Program-made: the position numbers and the translations under genes
NCBI GenBank assembly: GCA_025464895.1
Contig: JAODMG010000112.1
Location: forward strand, 1-41,937
Direction of reading: 5' to 3'
Length of the DNA: 41,937 nucleotides
DNA from: Microbacteriaceae bacterium
GTDB lineage: Bacteria > Actinomycetota > Actinomycetes > Actinomycetales > Microbacteriaceae
The notes under the pieces: generated by a model
Seen by the model: only the letters and a program-made list of their open reading frames with translations
Database searches by the model: none
What the model was told of the DNA's origin: nothing
In this document: in pieces, positions 15,517 to 22,171 of the stretch
Layout: every line of letters begins with the position of its first letter
How positions within the stretch are numbered: position 1 is the first letter of the stretch

Positions 15517-16002
15517 TCACAGTTTCTTGTCGAAGAGTCGGGCGTTCTGCAATGAAGTATCGGCCAGGCCGTTCGAATCGTAAGTCTTCGCCTCGCGATC
15601 CATGCCGGCGAGCGTCTCCTGGGTCGATCGGACGGCCGCCCTGAGGAACTGCTCGTTGAGGTCCCGGAGCTCGCGGATCTGGTCGGCGAGCTCGGTCATC
15701 GACTTGAGGTGCCCGACGAAGATCTCGGGCCACGGGCCATCCGGGGCGACGGCGACCAACTCGCGGAGCGTCGCATCCGGTGCAGCACCCCACTCCTCGG
15801 CGAGGGTCGCCACCTCGACCGTGCGGGTCAGCCCGGTGGTGCGGAGGCGCTCCATGACCTGTTCCACCTCCCTGGTGGCATGTTGCAACCAGCGGGTCTT
15901 GCCTGCCGTGAGAATCAGCTGCTCCTCCTCGAGCTTGAACAGCAGGAGCTCGAGCAGCTCGCGTTCACGCCAGAGCAACGCCGACACTTCGTTGGCGCTC
16001 AT
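15517..16002 (-). CDS. flgN: FlgN-family flagellar export chaperone
   Basis: A 161-residue mainly helical protein. The N-terminal half (VSALLWRERELLELLLFKLEEEQLILTAGKTRWLQHATREVEQVMERLR) is the FlgN signature helix. FlgN holds FlgK and FlgL in the cytoplasm and delivers them to the export gate, consistent with its place directly upstream of flgK-flgL. The start at 16002 is chosen because GGAGGA stands directly in front; an upstream ATG at 16062 would add 20 residues but lacks a Shine-Dalgarno. Residues 100-161 are a second coiled segment. The assignment rests on helix pattern and position. Confidence -1.
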   Translation of the reverse strand: MSANEVSALLWRERELLELLLFKLEEEQLILTAGKTRWLQHATREVEQVMERLRTTGLTRTVEVATLAEEWGAAPDATLRELVAVAPDGPWPEIFVGHLKSMTELADQIRELRDLNEQFLRAAVRSTQETLAGMDREAKTYDSNGLADTSLQNARLFDKKL

Positions 16003-16083
16003 CTGTCCTCCGGGTTTGTCGAAATGGATGCCGGGACGGTCCATCGCGTCAATCGACGCCATTCGTGTCCTCGCTATGGGGGA

Positions 16084-16110
16084 CTATCGGCACGGGTGGC
16101 AATCGCGTTA
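16084..16110 (-). promoter_or_regulatory. Sigma-28 (FliA) type promoter of flgN-flgK-flgL-fliW
   Basis: On the minus strand TAAC (16110-16107), 15 bases, then GCCGATAG (16091-16084). This matches the sigma-28 consensus TAAA-N15-GCCGATAA in spacing and in seven of eight -10 bases. The predicted leader to flgN is about 75 bases. It is one of five such sites in the window. Confidence -1.
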
Positions 16111-16138
16111 GGGACCACCCGCAAATCGACCATCGCCC

Positions 16139-16230
16139 GATCAGCCTAATTTGATCATCCCCCAGTTCGGGGGAGACGCTCCCCCAAAGAGGTCACACGG
16201 TCACTAAGTATTCACTTATTCGAGTGTACT
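16139..16230. promoter_or_regulatory. Symmetry-rich control region between flgN promoter and sigma gene
   Basis: No gene is visible between 16111 and 16472. The stretch holds GATCA-N8-TGATC (16139-16156) and two overlapping, mutually exclusive stems, CCCCC/GGGGG (16159-16173) and GGGGGAG-ACG-CTCCCCC (16169-16185). It also has GGTCAC at 16191 and again at 16199, TCACT at 16201 and again at 16212 (11 bases apart), and AGTG at 16223. Repeats spaced by a helical turn suggest binding by an activator or response regulator controlling the sigma factor. From 16231 to 16471 I see only a probable long leader with no clear open frame. Confidence -1.
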
Positions 16231-16471
16231 TTCGAGGGTTTGTCGACGATAGAGTCTGCAGCACCGGGGGGAAAACCGGTACTGCACGGGGGAAGAGGGT
16301 ATCGGAGTCTTCATCGATCGAGGTTGTCCATGGGTTCTCCCACGCTGCCCGAATCCTCACCGTCGATTTCTCTGACGCACTATCTGGCGACCCGCGCCGG
16401 ACCAACAGCACCATCGCCGGCACCCGCGCACCGGCTCTCAGGTCCACATTCACAGCACGGGGGTCCGTTCA

Positions 16472-17293
16472 ATGAACCGTTCAGAGCGCAACACACTGGT
16501 CGTAGAGAATCTGCCGCTCGTCGGCTACCTCGTCTCGGAACTGTGCGCACGGGCCAGCCACCTGTCACGCGACGACCTCGCGTCGGTCGGAGCACTCGGA
16601 CTGATCTCCGCTGCCGAATCGTTCAAAGCCGAGCTCGGCGTGCCGTTCGGCGCCTTCGCCCGCCAGCGCATCCTCGGTGCATTCGCGGATGACATGCGCT
16701 CGAGCGACTGGGCCACCCGTTCCGCCCGCCGCCGCATCAAGGAGACCCTCGCCGTCGGGGAGTCGCTGACATCCGCGCTCGGACGCACCCCGACCGTCGA
16801 CGAGATCGCCTCGGCCCTCGGAGTGGAAAGAAGCGTCGCGGTCGAGGCGATCGCGGATGCGTCGCGCACGCTGACGACGCTGGACGACACGACGGCCGAG
16901 CTGCTGATCGCCGATACCGCGCTTCCAGAAGAGACAGTGCTCGAAGCGGAGCGCCTGGCCTACCTGCGCGCCGCGGTCGAATCGCTGCCGGAGAAGATGC
17001 GCCACATCGTGACGAGCATCTACTTCGACGACAGGGCGGTCAAAGACGTGGCGTCGGAGCTCGGCACCACCCACTCCGCCGTGTCCCAGCAGCGCGCAGA
17101 GGCAATCCGCCTCCTAAGGGACGGGCTGCGCACTCACTACTCCGACGATCCGGAGATCGAGCCCGTCCCGGAATCGCGTATCGCGGTCGCCAGTCGCAAC
17201 GCCTACCTGTCGCGCCTCTCCGACCACGCTGCCGTCGCCATGACGAAGCTCGGCTTCGATCAGTCGGCACCGGCGCGCTCCGCGGCCTCTTAG
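16472..17293 (+). CDS. fliA: RNA polymerase sigma factor, FliA/WhiG (sigma-28) family
   Basis: A 273-residue sigma factor. Region 2 is seen in LVGYLVSELCARA through DLASVGALGLISAAESFK and FGAFARQRILGAFADDMRSSDW, the typical FliA 2.2-2.4 pattern. Region 3 contains TPTVDEIASALG and region 4 the helix-turn-helix AVKDVASELGTTHSAVSQQRAEAIRLLRDGL. A 40-residue tail follows. FliA factors read TAAA-N15-GCCGATAA promoters, and five such sites are present around the flagellar genes here. No anti-sigma FlgM gene is recognisable in the window. GGGGG 12-16 bases before the ATG is the only Shine-Dalgarno candidate. Transcription is probably governed by the repeat-rich region upstream. Confidence -1.
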   Translation: MNRSERNTLVVENLPLVGYLVSELCARASHLSRDDLASVGALGLISAAESFKAELGVPFGAFARQRILGAFADDMRSSDWATRSARRRIKETLAVGESLTSALGRTPTVDEIASALGVERSVAVEAIADASRTLTTLDDTTAELLIADTALPEETVLEAERLAYLRAAVESLPEKMRHIVTSIYFDDRAVKDVASELGTTHSAVSQQRAEAIRLLRDGLRTHYSDDPEIEPVPESRIAVASRNAYLSRLSDHAAVAMTKLGFDQSAPARSAAS

Positions 17294-17348
17294 CCCGCGC
17301 TCGGGTCGCAGCAGCAGCAGCCCGCGACAAATCTCCCGGAGAAACGTC

Positions 17349-17375
17349 TAACGCTCGGCATTCGCGTGCCGATAG
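17349..17375 (+). promoter_or_regulatory. Sigma-28 (FliA) type promoter of flagellin
   Basis: TAAC (17349-17352), 15 bases, GCCGATAG (17368-17375). Transcription should start near 17382, leaving a leader of about 56 bases that begins almost directly with the GGA hairpin. Confidence -1.
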
Positions 17376-17384
17376 CTAGAAGCG

Positions 17385-17428
17385 TCAGCCCATGGATGGG
17401 CTGAAGTTACGCACCCAGATCACGGAGG
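17385..17428 (+). promoter_or_regulatory. Candidate CsrA-binding sites in the flagellin mRNA leader
   Basis: TCAGCCCA (17385-17392) pairs perfectly with TGGGCTGA (17397-17404) and leaves the tetraloop UGGA, that is an AUGGAU presented at the hairpin top. A second ANGGA, ACGGA (17422-17426), is fused to the Shine-Dalgarno GGAGG (17424-17428) nine bases before the flagellin ATG. CsrA dimers bind GGA in hairpin loops and bridge two sites, one of them over the ribosome-binding site. FliW and CsrA are both encoded in this cluster, so flagellin translational control is likely. Confidence -1.
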
Positions 17429-17437
17429 AAAAACATC

Positions 17438-18583
17438 ATGGGTATGACCATCAACACCAACATTTCGGCTCTCACCGCATATCGCAACCTGTCTACGACG
17501 CAGAAGGACATGTCGAAGTCCCTGGAGAAGCTCTCCAGTGGTCTCCGCATCAACCGCGCTGCAGACGACGCAGCCGGGCTCGCGATCTCGCAGGGGCTGA
17601 AGTCCCAGGTCGGTGGCCTCACGGTCGCCGCCCGCAACGCGCAGGACGGCATCAGCGTCGCGCAGACCGCAGAAGGTTCGCTCGGCCAGGTGCAGTCCAT
17701 CCTGCAGCGGCTTCGTGACCTCAGTGTTCAGGCCGGTAACGACTCGAACAATGTGGACTCGCGCAAGGCCATCACCACGGAAGCGACCTCGCTCACCCAG
17801 GAGCTCGGCCGCATTTCGACGTCGACCAACTTCAACGGCATCAACCTGCTCGACGGAACGGCCGGAACCGCTGGCAAGCTGACCTTCCAGGTCGGCGCGA
17901 ACGGCTCGAGCGACAACCAGATCACGATCGACCTCTCGAGCGCGAACGTTGGCACCGTCGTAACGGCAATCTCCACCAACGTGGGCGCCGACTTTGCCGT
18001 CACCCCGGGAACCGTTGCTGGAGCACAGACGTTCTCGAGCAAAAGCGCCGACGGATCGACCACGAGCGTCACGACCGGCGCCCTCGCCGGGACGTATGCA
18101 ACGACCGCTGACGTCGTCAACGCGCTCAACTCGGACAGCAAGTTCTCGGGCCACTTTTTGGCGAGCGCGTCGGCCACAGCCGGCAAGATCACCGTCAAGG
18201 CACTCGACGGTGGCACTGTCCAAACTACGGCACCGGGAACCGGTGTTGTCGCCGGTACGGCCAACGCCGCTGGTGCCGGGGGCCTGGACTTCTCCAGTGC
18301 GGCCGGCGCGCAGGCGTCGATCACGATCCTGGACGCTCAGATCACCTCGATCTCGAGCGCTCGGGCCACCCTCGGTGCCAGCCAGAACCGCCTTGAGTAC
18401 ACCATCACCAACCTGAACATCTCCAAGGAGAACCTGACGGCGTCGCAGTCGCAGATCACCGACGTCGACATGGCGTCGGAGATGGTCAACTTCACCCGCG
18501 ACAACATCCTGTCGCAGGCTGGTACGGCAATGCTCGCCCAGGCGAACCAGTCCAACTCCGGAGTCCTGAAGCTCCTGCAGTAG
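17438..18583 (+). CDS. fliC: Flagellin
   Basis: A 381-residue filament protein. The conserved N-terminal D0/D1 region is MTINTNISALTAYRNL through KLSSGLRINRAADDAAGLAISQGLKSQ, and the C-terminal D1/D0 region is LGASQNRLEYTITNLNISKENLTASQSQITDVDMASEMVNFTRDNILSQAGTAMLAQANQSNSGVLKLLQ. Residues about 150-290 are a Thr/Ala/Ser-rich surface domain. There is no signal peptide; export is through the flagellar type III system. It is monocistronic, between a sigma-28 promoter and a long terminator hairpin. The ATG at 17438 is used (GGAGG nine bases upstream); a second ATG two codons later is the more common family start. Confidence -1.
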   Translation: MGMTINTNISALTAYRNLSTTQKDMSKSLEKLSSGLRINRAADDAAGLAISQGLKSQVGGLTVAARNAQDGISVAQTAEGSLGQVQSILQRLRDLSVQAGNDSNNVDSRKAITTEATSLTQELGRISTSTNFNGINLLDGTAGTAGKLTFQVGANGSSDNQITIDLSSANVGTVVTAISTNVGADFAVTPGTVAGAQTFSSKSADGSTTSVTTGALAGTYATTADVVNALNSDSKFSGHFLASASATAGKITVKALDGGTVQTTAPGTGVVAGTANAAGAGGLDFSSAAGAQASITILDAQITSISSARATLGASQNRLEYTITNLNISKENLTASQSQITDVDMASEMVNFTRDNILSQAGTAMLAQANQSNSGVLKLLQ

Positions 18584-18598
18584 GCCGGTAGATAGAAC

Positions 18599-18660
18599 AA
18601 CGCCGGACGGTAGCCGGGGAGGGAACTGGACCTCCCTCACCGGTCACCGCCCGGCGTTTT
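18599..18660 (+). terminator. Flagellin terminator, long hairpin
   Basis: AACGCCGG (18599-18606) pairs with CCGGCGTT (18651-18658), continued by CGGT/ACCG, CCGG/CCGG and GAGGG/CCCTC with small mismatches, around a ten-base loop. It ends in TTTT. It begins 15 bases after the flagellin stop and isolates flagellin from fliD. Confidence -1.
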
Positions 18661-18730
18661 CGGCCAGTTGAATTCCAACAGGCCGGTTGAATACCAGCAG
18701 AACCAGAAGGCAGAAGGAAGGGAGAGGAAC

Positions 18731-20155
18731 ATGACCACCACAACCACGGGCGTCGACGGGCTGATCAGCGGACTGAACACCACCTCCCTGATCGACGCCA
18801 TCATCGCGGCGGACGCACTACCCCAAACACTTCTCAAGAGCCAGCAGACGACTACGACGACGTTCGTCACCGCGCTTCAGGGACTGAATACCCAGATCGC
18901 CAGCCTCACCACCGTCGCGACGTCGACGGCCGCAGCAGGCGCCCTCGACCTCTACACCGCGACCAGCAATTCGACCGCACTGACCGCGACCGCCGCCACC
19001 GGTGCCAGCACGGGAAGCGTCGACCTCGTCGTCGATCAGCTCGCACAATCACAGGTCGGCGTCACCGCCGCCATGGCCGCCTGGCCGGTTACCCCCGCCG
19101 CTCTGACCATCGTGTCGAGCACCGGCGTTTCCACGGACATCACTCCGGCGTCATCCTCGCTCGACGACGTCGTCTCGGCGGTCAACGCCGCCGGCACCGG
19201 TGTCAGCGCCATGAAGGTCGCCTCCGGCTCGGTGAACGGCGTTCCGCAGTACCGGCTCCAGTTCAGCTCATCGGCCACCGGTGCGGCCGCGGCGTTCACC
19301 GTCTATCAGGGCACGAGCGCGGATGTCACAGCCGGGACGGCAACGAATCTCCTGACCCAGCCGGGTTCCGCCGTCATCCATTCGGCCCAGGACGCCCAGA
19401 TCACGCTGTGGTCCGGCACCGCTGCCGCACAGGTGATCAACTCGTCGTCGAACCAGTTCACCGCCCTCCTTCCGGGCGTTGACGTGAACGTCACGGCGGC
19501 ATCCACCACTCCGATCACCCTGACCGTCGCTCATGACGTCACCCAGACCGCGGCAACCGCCTCAACGTTCGTGTCGGCGCTGAACAACGTGTTCGCCGCG
19601 ATCTCGACCCAGTCGGCCGTCGTGAACAGCACCGCGAGCGACGGCACTCCGACGGTCTCCGGCGGTCTCTTCACCGCGGACGGCACCGTGCGGAGCATCA
19701 AGGAGGCCATCCTCTCCGCGGCGAGCGACCCGGTCAACGGGCATTCTCCCTCCGAGATCGGGGTGAGCATCACCAAAGACGGTGCGCTGACATTCGATCA
19801 GACCAAGTTCTCGGCTGCGTACGCGGCCGATCCGGCAAACGTGCAGTCGATCATGGCGACGATCGCGACTCGGGTCGCGGCGGCCGGAACCGCCGCGTCC
19901 GACCAGTACACCGGGTCGCTGACCACCAAGATCACCGGCCAGCAGTCGGTCATCACGACCCTCGGCCAGCAGATCACGGACTGGGACACCCGACTCGCAA
20001 CCCGGCGAGCGGCACTGGAACAGACCTACTCGAACATGGAGGTCCAATTGAGCAACCTGCAGTCCCAGTCGAGCTGGCTCACCTCCCAGCTGGCGAGTCT
20101 CCCGACCACATCGACGAGTTCGTCATCATCATCATCATCGAGCAGCGGCGCATGA
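18731..20155 (+). CDS. fliD: Flagellar filament cap protein FliD (hook-associated protein 2)
   Basis: A 474-residue cap protein that helps flagellin fold at the filament tip. The N-terminus GVDGLISGLNTTSLIDAIIAADALPQTLLKSQQ and the C-terminal half (DGALTFDQTKFSAAYAADPANVQSIM and the late coiled coil ITDWDTRLATRRAALEQTYSNMEVQLSNLQSQSSWLTSQL) are typical FliD. The start at 18731 is chosen for the GGGAGAGGAA Shine-Dalgarno and family N-terminus; the frame is open 21 codons upstream. The extreme C-terminus is a run of ten serines, partly coded by a TCA trinucleotide repeat. The stop overlaps the fliS start by four bases (ATGA). Confidence -1.
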   Translation: MTTTTTGVDGLISGLNTTSLIDAIIAADALPQTLLKSQQTTTTTFVTALQGLNTQIASLTTVATSTAAAGALDLYTATSNSTALTATAATGASTGSVDLVVDQLAQSQVGVTAAMAAWPVTPAALTIVSSTGVSTDITPASSSLDDVVSAVNAAGTGVSAMKVASGSVNGVPQYRLQFSSSATGAAAAFTVYQGTSADVTAGTATNLLTQPGSAVIHSAQDAQITLWSGTAAAQVINSSSNQFTALLPGVDVNVTAASTTPITLTVAHDVTQTAATASTFVSALNNVFAAISTQSAVVNSTASDGTPTVSGGLFTADGTVRSIKEAILSAASDPVNGHSPSEIGVSITKDGALTFDQTKFSAAYAADPANVQSIMATIATRVAAAGTAASDQYTGSLTTKITGQQSVITTLGQQITDWDTRLATRRAALEQTYSNMEVQLSNLQSQSSWLTSQLASLPTTSTSSSSSSSSSSGA

Positions 20156-20586
20156 CCGCACTTGCCGGGGTGAACGCGCGTCGCGCGCAGTACAACAGGG
20201 ACGCCATCCTGTCTGCCACTCCGACCCAGCTCCTCACGATGCTGTACGACCGCGTGCTGCTCGACCTGCACCGCGCGGAGGAGGCGCAGGAGCGCGAGGA
20301 TTGGGAGACCAGTTCGCACAATCTGCTCCACGCCCAAGACATCGTGAGCGAGCTCTCGTCCTCGTTGAAACTCGACGGCTGGGACGGCGCGGATGCCCTC
20401 CTCGGAATCTACAATTTCGTCGCACGCGCACTCATCTACGCGAATACGCACCGCGATGTCGCCAGCACGCGCCTGTGCATCACCCTCCTCGAGCCGTTGC
20501 GACAAAGCTGGCATGACGCGGCAGAGGCGCTGCCATCCGGCTCCCCGGCCGGACCCCAGTCGATAGGCACCCTGGGTGTTGCCTAG
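20152..20586 (+). CDS. fliS: Flagellin export chaperone FliS
   Basis: A 144-residue helical-bundle chaperone that binds the flagellin C-terminus and stops premature polymerisation. The signature is clear: RRAQYNRDAILSATPTQLLTMLYDRVLLDLHRAEEA, then NLLHAQDIVSELSSSLKLD and YNFVARALIYANTHRDV. It follows fliD with an overlapping ATGA and precedes a short unknown ORF, the position held by fliT in other bacteria. In Firmicutes FliS also joins the FliW-flagellin relationship. Confidence -1.
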   Translation: MTALAGVNARRAQYNRDAILSATPTQLLTMLYDRVLLDLHRAEEAQEREDWETSSHNLLHAQDIVSELSSSLKLDGWDGADALLGIYNFVARALIYANTHRDVASTRLCITLLEPLRQSWHDAAEALPSGSPAGPQSIGTLGVA

Positions 20587-20995
20587 CCAACGGCGGGATT
20601 CCGCGAGCTGGAACGAGATCTTCGCCGAGCTGCAGGACGAGCTCCGCCTCGACCGTGCGCCTCGCGACCGTGCCCGCGCCCGTCACGACCGTGCCGCCCT
20701 CGACCCTGCCGCTGGCGACATTGCCACCGCCGACGCAGCCGCCGACGCAGCCATCGACGCGGAACTCGGCGATGCCATGATCGGCCAGCCGGCGCACTGG
20801 CTGCCACCGGTGCTGATGGAACCGATGACCGACGACGAGGCCGAGCAGGCGCGCAGTCTGCTCTCGGCACAGCGCATTGCGATCGAGGCGCTTGAGCGGC
20901 GCAAGAAGGCGACCGGTCGCCACCTCGCCGTCGTGCGCTCGTTGCCGGGCACCAGGGGCACCGCTGGTCCCGCCTACCTCGACATTTCCGGCTGA
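20576..20995 (+). CDS. Unrecognised flagellar-operon protein in the FliT position
   Basis: A 139-residue frame starting at GTG 20576 overlaps the end of fliS by 11 bases, so it is probably translationally coupled. The protein has a charged N-terminus (SWNEIFAELQDEL), an Ala/Asp-rich middle and a helical segment DDEAEQARSLLSAQRIAIEALERRKKATGRHL, and ends LDISG. I do not recognise a domain. By position after fliD-fliS it might serve as FliT, the FliD chaperone, but sequence does not show it. Codon usage and third-position GC look like those of the neighbours. No membrane segment or signal peptide is seen. Confidence -1.
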   Translation: MLPSQRRDSASWNEIFAELQDELRLDRAPRDRARARHDRAALDPAAGDIATADAAADAAIDAELGDAMIGQPAHWLPPVLMEPMTDDEAEQARSLLSAQRIAIEALERRKKATGRHLAVVRSLPGTRGTAGPAYLDISG

Positions 20996-20999
20996 GTGC

Positions 21000-21023
21000 T
21001 GGTTCCCCGCCTACCGGGGACCA
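21000..21023 (+). terminator. Possible weak terminator after fliD-fliS operon
   Basis: TGGTTCCCCG (21000-21009) pairs with CGGGGACCA (21015-21023) with one bulged T and a five-base loop. Only a short TTT follows. It lies four bases after the stop at 20995 and before the flgB promoter, where termination would be expected. Confidence -1.
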
Positions 21024-21040
21024 TCCGTTTGCGAATCGCC

Positions 21041-21067
21041 TAACGCAATCCGAAACCCAGCCGATAG
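21041..21067 (+). promoter_or_regulatory. Sigma-28 (FliA) type promoter of the flgB operon
   Basis: TAAC (21041-21044), 15 bases, GCCGATAG (21060-21067). It should drive the long flgB-flgC-fliE-fliF operon starting at 21142, with a leader of about 68 bases. Confidence -1.
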
Positions 21068-21078
21068 ATAGCAGTGGA

Positions 21079-21093
21079 GAGCATGGATCGCTC
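21079..21093 (+). promoter_or_regulatory. GGA-loop hairpin in the flgB leader
   Basis: GAGC (21079-21082) and GCTC (21090-21093) enclose AUGGAUC, so a CAUGGAU core like that of the flagellin leader is shown in a loop close to the predicted 5' end. The stem is only four pairs. It is a candidate second CsrA target, weaker than the flagellin one. Confidence -1.
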
Positions 21094-21141
21094 ACCTGGA
21101 GGCCACGGATCGGCCGTTGTTTCTAGGAGAACGGAAAATCC

Positions 21142-21483
21142 GTGCTTGATTCGGTCACGACCGTTGCCATGACGAGTGCGTTGGACGGCCTGGCAGCGCG
21201 ACAGCGCGCCATCGCGAACAACATCGCCAACATGAATACACCGGGTTACACGGCCGAGCGCGTCTCATTCGAGGATGCTCTCGCCGCGTCCGTGCAGGCA
21301 GGCAGCGGACAGGTCGTCGCGACGACGGCCAGGTCGCTCGAGCCAACCAACCTGGACGGCAACAACGTCAACCTCGACACCGAGACACTTTCCAACGTCG
21401 ACACCGTGCTCCGCTACCAGTTCGCGAGCCAGGCCGTCGACAACGAGTTCAGCCTGGTCCGGTCCGCGATGAAGACCAGCTGA
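21142..21483 (+). CDS. flgB: Flagellar basal-body rod protein FlgB
   Basis: A 113-residue proximal rod protein. The rod signature AARQRAIANNIANMNTPGYTAERVSFEDAL is at residues 17-46 and the C-terminal helix ends SQAVDNEFSLVRSAMKTS. Length is normal for FlgB. The GTG start at 21142 has AGGAGAACGG in front; an ATG nine codons later also fits. It is the first gene of the basal-body operon and shares one base with flgC (TGATG-type junction). It acts outside the membrane in the axial rod after type III export. Confidence -1.
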   Translation: MLDSVTTVAMTSALDGLAARQRAIANNIANMNTPGYTAERVSFEDALAASVQAGSGQVVATTARSLEPTNLDGNNVNLDTETLSNVDTVLRYQFASQAVDNEFSLVRSAMKTS

Positions 21484-21872
21484 TGACCTTCGACGCCATC
21501 GGAATCGCCGCAACCGGCCTGACCGTAGACCGCCACTGGATGGACGCGATCTCGGACAACATCGCCAACATCAACACGATCAAGCCCACCAGCGGGCCGG
21601 CATTCCAGGCTCGCTACGTCGTCGCCCAGGAGGGCGCGGGAACTTCGGGCGTGTATGTCGCAGGGGCGGCGTACGGGAGCGCGGCCGGCATCCTGACGAA
21701 CGATCCGACCAATCCGCTCGCCGACGCGCAGGGGAACGTGTTGCGCCCAGACATCGACCTCGGCGAGCAGATGTCCCAGTTGATCATGGCCCAGCGCAGC
21801 TACGAGGCCAACGCGAACGTCGTCGACCGCGCCAAAGAGTCCTACCAGGCCGCACTACAGATCGGAAAGTAA
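21483..21872 (+). CDS. flgC: Flagellar basal-body rod protein FlgC
   Basis: A 129-residue proximal rod protein. The N-terminal rod motif is IAATGLTVDRHWMDAISDNIANINT and the C-terminal motif is LGEQMSQLIMAQRSYEANANVVDRAKESYQAALQIGK. Together with FlgB and FliE it builds the rod on the MS ring. No distal rod genes flgF or flgG are present in the window. The stop and the fliE start share one base (TAATG). Confidence -1.
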   Translation: MTFDAIGIAATGLTVDRHWMDAISDNIANINTIKPTSGPAFQARYVVAQEGAGTSGVYVAGAAYGSAAGILTNDPTNPLADAQGNVLRPDIDLGEQMSQLIMAQRSYEANANVVDRAKESYQAALQIGK

Positions 21873-22171
21873 TGTCGATTCCCATTGTCAGCTCGGTCCA
21901 GGGCGTCATGCCGACGACCTTCCCCCCGGCGGTGGCCGCGCCGAGCGGTGGCTCCGGATTCGCCGCATCCCTCACCGGAGCAGTCGACAACCTGCAGCAG
22001 CTGCAGTCGACCTCCGACGCGCTGGCGGTGCAGGCGGTCACCGGCAATCTCACCGACATTCACGATGCGACGATCGCATCGACCCGAGCCCAGGTCACCA
22101 TGGACCTCGTCGCAACCGTTCGGAACAAAGGCGTTGACGCGTTCAACGAGATCATGAGGATGCAGGCCTGA
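21872..22171 (+). CDS. fliE: Flagellar hook-basal body complex protein FliE
   Basis: A 99-residue adapter between the MS ring and the rod. The conserved C-terminal half reads LSDIHDATIAS-like (LTDIHDATIASTRAQVTMDLVATVRNKGVDAFNEIMRMQA), the standard FliE end. The N-terminal 30 residues are variable. It overlaps flgC by one base and fliF by one base, consistent with translational coupling. Confidence -1.
   Translation: MSIPIVSSVQGVMPTTFPPAVAAPSGGSGFAASLTGAVDNLQQLQSTSDALAVQAVTGNLTDIHDATIASTRAQVTMDLVATVRNKGVDAFNEIMRMQA

Noticed and set aside
16240-16692. Plus-strand frame across the sigma-gene leader
   Set aside because: No Shine-Dalgarno, Pro/Arg-rich translation and a large overlap with the sigma gene in another frame.
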